This document shows positions 35,078 through 39,920 of a stretch of 39,920 bases of DNA, in pieces. A model generated the notes under the pieces. That model was not told the DNA's origin, made no database searches, and worked only from the letters and a program-made list of their open reading frames with translations. The DNA comes from Pseudomonas fluorescens. Lineage in GTDB: Bacteria; Pseudomonadota; Gammaproteobacteria; Pseudomonadales; Pseudomonadaceae. The DNA lies in contig NZ_JAGGOG010000013.1 of the NCBI RefSeq assembly GCF_018614655.1, forward strand, positions 357,290-397,209, given 5' to 3'. Position numbers and translations under genes: made by a program. Position 1 is the first letter of the stretch; each line of letters starts with the position of its first letter.

Positions 35078-37756
35078 TCAGTAGGTCCAGGATGCTCCCC
35101 GCTCTGTCTGCAAGCCATACTGATCAATCGCCTGCTGACATACCTGCCGACCCAGAGTCCCCTGCTCCACCAAAGCGGTCAGCGCCGCCAGGACAATGTG
35201 ATGGCGATCCACCTCAAAGAAGTCGCGCAATGCCGCCCGGGTATCGCTACGTCCGAACCCGTCCGTACCCAGTACCGTGTAGCTTGAATCAAGGTATGAG
35301 CCAATCATCTGCGGCACCGCCCGCACATAGTCGGACACCGCAATCACTGGCGCGCCCTTGGGCAGGCATTCGCCCAAATGACTCTGGCGCGCAGGCTGTT
35401 GCGGGTGCAGACGATTCCAACGTTCCACTTCCCGCGCCTCTCGCGCCAGTTCGCTGAAGCTGGTAACGCTGAACACCTCGCTTTGCACCTGCCAATCGTC
35501 CGCCAGCAACTGCGCCGCAGCCTGGGCTTCGCGTACCAGCGTGCCGGAACCGAGCAGACGCACCTTGCCGTTGTCTTGACCGCTGAGGCGGTACATCCCT
35601 TTGATAATCGCCCCCTCGACACCTTCCGGCAAGCTCGGTTGCGGGTAGTTTTCGTTCATCAACGTCACGTAGTAGAACTCGTCGACGTCGTGCTCCAGCA
35701 TCTGGCGCATGCCGTGGTCGAGGATCACTGCAAACTCACCCGCAAACGCCGGATCATAGGCGCGGCAGTTGGGCACGGTGGCGGCGGTCAAATGACTGCT
35801 GCCATCCTGATGCTGCAAGCCTTCACCGCCCAGGGTAGTACGCCCGGCCGTAGCCCCCAGCAGGAAGCCCCGGGCGCGCTGGTCGGCGGCGGCCCAGATC
35901 AGGTCGCCCACCCGCTGGAAACCGAACATCGAGTAGTAGATATAGAACGGCAACATGCGCAGGCCATGCACCGAATAGCTGGTGGCCGCCGCGACCCAGG
36001 AGCTGATGGCGCTGGCTTCGCTGATGCCTTCTTCGAGGATTTGACCGTCGGTGGCCTCGCGGTAACTGAGGATCGAGCCGATGTCTTCCGGCTCGTAGCG
36101 CTGGCCGACGCTGGAATAAATACCAATCTGTTTGAACAGATTGGCCATGCCGAAGGTACGTGCCTCGTCAGCGACGATAGGCACGATGCGGGGCCCGAGG
36201 TCCTTGTCCTTGAGCAGGTTGCTGAGCATGCGCACAAAGGCCATGGTGGTGGACATTTCCTTGCCGTCTGCTTGAGTGGCAAAGCCGCCGTATCCCGACA
36301 CCGGCGGCACGCTCACCGGCATCGCCTGTTGGCCGCGGCTCGGCACATAACCGCCCAGGTCTGCGCGGCGCTGGTGCAGGTAACGCATCTCCAGGCTGTC
36401 TTCAGCCGGTTTGTAGAAGCTCAGGGATTCGGTCTGCTCATCCGACAACGGCAACTGGAAACGATTGCGGAAGGCGAGCAGTGATTCACGGTCGAGCTTC
36501 TTCTGCTGGTGGGTGGTCATCTTGCCCTGCCCCGCTTCGCCCATACCGAAGCCTTTCTTGGTCTGAGCCAGAATCACCGTCGGCTTGCCCTTGACCTGGC
36601 GGGCGGCGTGATAAGCGGCATGGATCTTCAGCATGTCATGGCCGCCACGCTTGAGGCGGTCGATCTGCTCGTCACTCATGCCCTCGACCAGTTTGGCCAG
36701 GGCTTCACTTTGGCCAAAGAAGTGTTCGCGATTGTAGGCACCGTCCTTGGCGGCGAAGGTCTGGAATTGACCATCCACCGTCTGGGACAGGGTGCGCACC
36801 AGGCTGCCGTCTGTATCCTTGGCCAGCAAGGCATCCCAATCCGAACCCCAGACCACTTTGATCACGTTCCAACCGGCGCCGGCAAACAATGCCTCCAGTT
36901 CGTCGATGATCCGACCATTGCCACGCACCGGGCCGTCGAGCCGCTGCAGGTTGCAGTTGACCACCCAGGTCAGGTTATCCAAGCCTTCGCGGGCGGCCAG
37001 GGTCAGGGCCGACATGCTTTCCGGCTCGTCCATCTCGCCGTCGCCAAACACGCCCCAGACGTGCCGGTCGGTGGTGTCCTGCAAGCCACGGTGCTGCAAG
37101 TAGCGCATAAACCGCGCCTGAAAAATCGAGCTGATGGGGCCAATGCCCATGGATCCGGTGGGAAATTGCCAGAAGTCCGGCATCAACCACGGATGCGGAT
37201 AGCTGGACAACCCGCGCGCGCCGGCCTTGAGGGCGCCGAGTTCCTGACGATAGTGGGCCAGATCGGTTTCGCTCAAACGCCCCTCAAGAAAAGCCCGGGC
37301 GTAGATGCCGGGCGCGGAATGCGGTTGGTAGAACACCAGGTCACCGCCAAAGCGGTCATTGCGGGCGCGGAAGAAGTGATTGAAGCCCACCTCAAACAAG
37401 TCGGCGGCGCTGGCGTAACTGGCGATATGGCCGCCCAGTTCGCCATAGGCCTGGTTGGCTCGCACCACCATGGCCAAGGCGTTCCAGCGTACGACTGAGG
37501 CCAGACGCTCTTCGGTGGCCAAGTCGCCGGGGAAGCGCGGTTGCTGGTCCGGGGCAATGCTATTGATATAAGGCGTGCCGTGGCGGGGCTTCCAACCGAT
37601 CGCAGGTGCACCACCGGCAGCGGCCAGCATGTCGAGAATTTCCCTGGCGCGTTCTGCGCCGGCATGGGACACCAGCGATTCCAGGGCGTCGCGCCATTCG
37701 GCCAGTTCTTCCTGATCCATCGCTGTCTGACTCACTGCACTCGCGAAACCGTTCAT
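35078..37756 (-). CDS. Homodimeric pyruvate dehydrogenase E1-like protein (AceE/MdeB type)
   Basis: A large 892-residue thiamine-diphosphate enzyme. The ThDP motif GDG (238-240) with NCN (267-269) is present, followed by TKKGFGMGEAGQGKMTTHQQKK and the DEARTFGM segment with the catalytic Glu. It decarboxylates a 2-oxo acid and passes the acyl group to a lipoyl E2. No E2 or E3 gene is adjacent, so it is likely a second E1 copy, such as the MdeB 2-oxobutyrate-type dehydrogenase of Pseudomonas, rather than the main aceE. Start ATG 37756 has GGAGGTG; a frame 29 codons longer has no site. Confidence 0.9.
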   Translation of the reverse strand: MNGFASAVSQTAMDQEELAEWRDALESLVSHAGAERAREILDMLAAAGGAPAIGWKPRHGTPYINSIAPDQQPRFPGDLATEERLASVVRWNALAMVVRANQAYGELGGHIASYASAADLFEVGFNHFFRARNDRFGGDLVFYQPHSAPGIYARAFLEGRLSETDLAHYRQELGALKAGARGLSSYPHPWLMPDFWQFPTGSMGIGPISSIFQARFMRYLQHRGLQDTTDRHVWGVFGDGEMDEPESMSALTLAAREGLDNLTWVVNCNLQRLDGPVRGNGRIIDELEALFAGAGWNVIKVVWGSDWDALLAKDTDGSLVRTLSQTVDGQFQTFAAKDGAYNREHFFGQSEALAKLVEGMSDEQIDRLKRGGHDMLKIHAAYHAARQVKGKPTVILAQTKKGFGMGEAGQGKMTTHQQKKLDRESLLAFRNRFQLPLSDEQTESLSFYKPAEDSLEMRYLHQRRADLGGYVPSRGQQAMPVSVPPVSGYGGFATQADGKEMSTTMAFVRMLSNLLKDKDLGPRIVPIVADEARTFGMANLFKQIGIYSSVGQRYEPEDIGSILSYREATDGQILEEGISEASAISSWVAAATSYSVHGLRMLPFYIYYSMFGFQRVGDLIWAAADQRARGFLLGATAGRTTLGGEGLQHQDGSSHLTAATVPNCRAYDPAFAGEFAVILDHGMRQMLEHDVDEFYYVTLMNENYPQPSLPEGVEGAIIKGMYRLSGQDNGKVRLLGSGTLVREAQAAAQLLADDWQVQSEVFSVTSFSELAREAREVERWNRLHPQQPARQSHLGECLPKGAPVIAVSDYVRAVPQMIGSYLDSSYTVLGTDGFGRSDTRAALRDFFEVDRHHIVLAALTALVEQGTLGRQVCQQAIDQYGLQTERGASWTY

Positions 37757-37946
37757 GGGCACCTCCGGGCTTTTTTCCAGTTTATGTCGGCACCGAAGGT
37801 ATTTTTGACTGTTATGGCCCGAGCCAAGATCCTTTTTGAGCATAAATCACTGCCAATCCTGAAATTCAAAGCACGTTGTGCTCAAACACCCTGAAACCCG
37901 GCAATTGTGTTTAAAATGCCGCCCGCTCAACGACCGACGCTGCCCG

Positions 37947-38885
37947 ATGAACCCAGACGCACTCGCCACCCTTAACACTCATTTGCTTACCGCCCTGCAC
38001 ACTGCCCCTGCAGAAACCCGGCGCCTGTTTCACGGCCGTGGCCGCTGCTGGCCGGGCCTGGAGCAACTGACGGTGGATTGGCTGCAAGGGGTGGTGTTGG
38101 TCTCGCTGTTCAAGGAACCCCAAGCGGCCGAACTCGAGGCCCTGAAACAGCAACTGGTGCAGATCACTGCCTCGTCCGAATGGCAGCAGTCCGGCGCCCA
38201 TACCCTGGCGCTGCAACATCGCTACCTGCCGCAGAGCACCACTGAATGGTTGCTGGGGCAGCCGGTCGACGAGTTGACCATCACCGAAGGCGGCCTGCGT
38301 TACCTGATCGATCTGGGCAAAAAGCAGAACAGTGGGCTGTTTCTCGATATGCGCTATGGCCGCAACTGGGTGCGCGAGCAAGCCCAAGGCCTGCGTGTGC
38401 TGAACCTGTTCGCCTATACCTGCGGGTTTTCCGTGGCGGCCATCGAAGGCGGCGCCGACCATGTGGTCAACCTGGACATGGCCCGTGGCGCCCTGAGCCG
38501 GGGCCGTGACAATCATCGGCTCAATGGCCATGACTTGAGCAAGGTGACGTTTCTGGGCCACGACCTGTTCAAGTCCTGGGCCAAGGTCACCCACAGCGGC
38601 CCTTACGACCTGGTGATCATCGACCCGCCCTCCTTTCAGAAAGGCAGTTTCCTGCTGACCAAGGACTATCAGCGGGTGTTGCGCCGCCTACCGGACCTAT
38701 TGAGCCCACAGGGCACCGTGCTGGCGTGCATGAACGATCCGGCTTTTGGCGAAGACTTCCTCATCGATGGCGTGACCCTCGAAGCCCCCGGCCTGCGCTT
38801 TGAGCAGCGCCTGGAAAACCCGCCGGAATTCCCCGACGTAGACCCTCAAAGTGGCTTAAAAGCGTTGGTGTTCCGCCAAGGCTGA
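37947..38885 (+). CDS. SAM-dependent rRNA-type methyltransferase (RlmI/RlmK-like)
   Basis: A 312-residue class I methyltransferase. Motif I is VLNLFAYTCGFSVAAI near residues 152-167, the acidic motif II is NLDMARGALS, and motif IV is IDPPSFQKGS. This is the Methyltrans_SAM family to which 23S rRNA m5C/m7G enzymes belong, with a smaller N-terminal part and no PUA domain. The substrate is likely rRNA but not certain. Start ATG 37947 lacks a strong binding site. It is divergent from the E1-like gene. Confidence 0.85.
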   Translation: MNPDALATLNTHLLTALHTAPAETRRLFHGRGRCWPGLEQLTVDWLQGVVLVSLFKEPQAAELEALKQQLVQITASSEWQQSGAHTLALQHRYLPQSTTEWLLGQPVDELTITEGGLRYLIDLGKKQNSGLFLDMRYGRNWVREQAQGLRVLNLFAYTCGFSVAAIEGGADHVVNLDMARGALSRGRDNHRLNGHDLSKVTFLGHDLFKSWAKVTHSGPYDLVIIDPPSFQKGSFLLTKDYQRVLRRLPDLLSPQGTVLACMNDPAFGEDFLIDGVTLEAPGLRFEQRLENPPEFPDVDPQSGLKALVFRQG

Positions 38886-39040
38886 TGCCGAATCGCCGAA
38901 CGCTTGCTACGCTAACCATTACGCCGGGAAGGTGAACCTTATCCCCCGTCACCCGGTCGATACATGCACCCTTTGGTCAGATTCGACGACGTATCATCCA
39001 ACCGTCGGCTGTCCTGCTTCACCTTCTGGAGAATGCCTTA

Positions 39041-39760
39041 GTGATATCGACTCTACATGTAGCCAGACTCAAAGCATGGGGCGCCCATGGTTTTACCGCC
39101 ACGGGTGTGGTCCTGGCGTTCCTGGCAACCTTGGCGTTGCTCGAGAACCAGCCCAAGGCTTGCCTGCTGTGGCTTGGCCTGGCACTGGTGGTGGACGGCG
39201 TCGATGGCTCGCTGGCGCGAAGGGTCAATGTGCAGACCGTACTGCCGAGCTTTGACGGCTCGGTGCTGGACCTGGTGATCGACTACCTGACGTATGTGTT
39301 TATCCCGGCACTGTTTATCTATCGCTATATCGACCTGCCGGATTTCACCCACCTGTTCACGGTGTCGGTGATCCTGGTGTCGTCGCTGTTCTGTTTCTGC
39401 AACGTCAACATGAAGAGCAAGGACAACTACTTCCAGGGCTTCCCTGCCGCCTGGAACGTGGTGGCACTGTGCGTCTACATCATCGCCCCGGCGCCTTGGG
39501 TGACGCTGCTGACAGTGATCGGCCTCGCGTTGTTGACCGTGACGCCGATGAAGTTCCTGCACCCGTTCCGGGTCAAGCGCTTCATGCCGATCAACATCGC
39601 AGTGACCACGGTGTGGCTGCTGTGCAGCCTGTTGCTGGTGATGGACTACCCCTACACCAACCGCCTGACCATGGGGCTGTGGTTGTTGATGTCGGCGTAT
39701 TTCCTGGGGATTTGTATCTGGCGTACGGCGGTGGAGTGGCTGGATAAATCTCGCCATTGA
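39041..39760 (+). CDS. pcs: Phosphatidylcholine synthase (CDP-diacylglycerol:choline)
   Basis: A 239-residue inner-membrane enzyme with about seven hydrophobic segments. The CDP-alcohol phosphatidyltransferase motif is complete: Asp52, Asp55, Gly56, Ala59-Arg60, Gly73, Asp77, Asp81. Pcs makes phosphatidylcholine in one step from CDP-diacylglycerol and free choline, releasing CMP. The GTG start at 39041 has GGAGAA upstream. It stands alone, downstream of the methyltransferase by 155 bases with no gene between. Confidence 0.92.
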   Translation: MISTLHVARLKAWGAHGFTATGVVLAFLATLALLENQPKACLLWLGLALVVDGVDGSLARRVNVQTVLPSFDGSVLDLVIDYLTYVFIPALFIYRYIDLPDFTHLFTVSVILVSSLFCFCNVNMKSKDNYFQGFPAAWNVVALCVYIIAPAPWVTLLTVIGLALLTVTPMKFLHPFRVKRFMPINIAVTTVWLLCSLLLVMDYPYTNRLTMGLWLLMSAYFLGICIWRTAVEWLDKSRH

Positions 39761-39789
39761 TCACCCGCAAACTTGTGGTGAGGAGCTTC

Positions 39790-39810
39790 TGTGGCGAGGG
39801 GGCTTGCCCC
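39790..39810. repeat. Left half of a broken REP/terminator hairpin
   Basis: TGTGGCGAGGGGGCTTGCCCC matches the left arm of the elements at 11334-11362 and 18571-18602. The expected right end TCGCCACA is missing and is replaced by IS sequence. Confidence 0.75.
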
Positions 39811-39920
39811 GGTACAAACCGGGGACATCGTTTACGTTTCTAACCGGGGACATGGTTTACAGGTTAATACGCATGATCAGGAGGTATCTGATCATGCCCT
39901 GGAACCAAGAGTCCCCCATG
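39811..39920 (+). mobile_element. Left end of an IS481-type insertion sequence
   Basis: Two near-identical 19-mers, AACCGGGGACATCGTTTAC (39817-39835) and AACCGGGGACATGGTTTAC (39842-39860), lie 25 bases apart, like paired transposase-binding sites at an IS end. A transposase start follows. The exact first base of the element and its target duplication cannot be set without the right end. Confidence 0.8.
39894..39920 (+). CDS. IS481-family transposase, N-terminal 9 codons only
   Basis: The frame reads MPWNQESPM and runs off the window. This N-terminus is typical of IS481-type DDE transposases (MPWxxxxxM, followed by a helix-turn-helix). AGGAGGT lies at 39879-39885. The start codon sits inside the right arm of a 9-bp hairpin (39872-39880 with 39888-39896). 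Confidence 0.75.

Noticed and set aside
35078..37756. Calling the E1 gene aceE
   Set aside because: There is no adjacent aceF, and Pseudomonas can carry an E1 paralogue; the symbol is left blank.

Overview
The window is a high-GC bacterial chromosome segment that reads as a fluorescent Pseudomonas, most likely the P. fluorescens group. The protein sequences look typical of that group, REP-type inverted repeats lie between genes, NrdR boxes precede nrdB, and FecI/FecR/TonB iron sensing is present. Species cannot be fixed from sequence alone. No rRNA, tRNA or CRISPR array was seen.

Region 1 (1-6840) is the lower nicotinate-degradation cluster. nicR and nicX lie on the minus strand; nicC, nicD, nicE, nicF and nicT lie on the plus strand. 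The divergent control region has two operator-like GTGTATAC sites. Together these genes take 6-hydroxynicotinate to fumarate plus formate and ammonia. The nicAB hydroxylase is not in the window (it may lie beyond the left edge), and there is no nicP porin next to nicT.

Region 2 (6900-18600) holds a PatB/MalY-type C-S lyase, a small Mop-type molybdate-binding protein, a three-gene sulfonate/nitrate-type ABC importer, an iron-regulated sigma/anti-sigma/TonB-receptor trio behind a Fur-like box, a left-handed beta-helix protein, a sodium:solute symporter and a serine/threonine dehydratase-like enzyme.

Region 3 (18600-32210) is accessory catabolism. One minus-strand operon encodes an aldehyde dehydrogenase, an MFS transporter, an enolase-superfamily acid-sugar dehydratase-like protein and a GMC oxidoreductase, with a LysR gene upstream and a divergent porin. 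A second minus-strand operon encodes a formaldehyde-activating enzyme (Fae) homologue, an aldo/keto reductase, a succinate-semialdehyde-type dehydrogenase and an MFS transporter, with a second LysR gene converging on its end. Several of these genes have A-rich Hfq/Crc-like motifs at or near their ribosome binding sites, which suggests carbon catabolite repression. The Fae operon is the best candidate for an undescribed system.

Region 4 (32322-39920) is mostly housekeeping: a GNAT acetyltransferase, nrdB with NrdR boxes, a DUF1289 protein, an E1-only pyruvate-dehydrogenase-like gene, an rRNA-type methyltransferase and phosphatidylcholine synthase. It ends in the left end of an IS481-type insertion sequence that appears to have landed in a REP/terminator hairpin.
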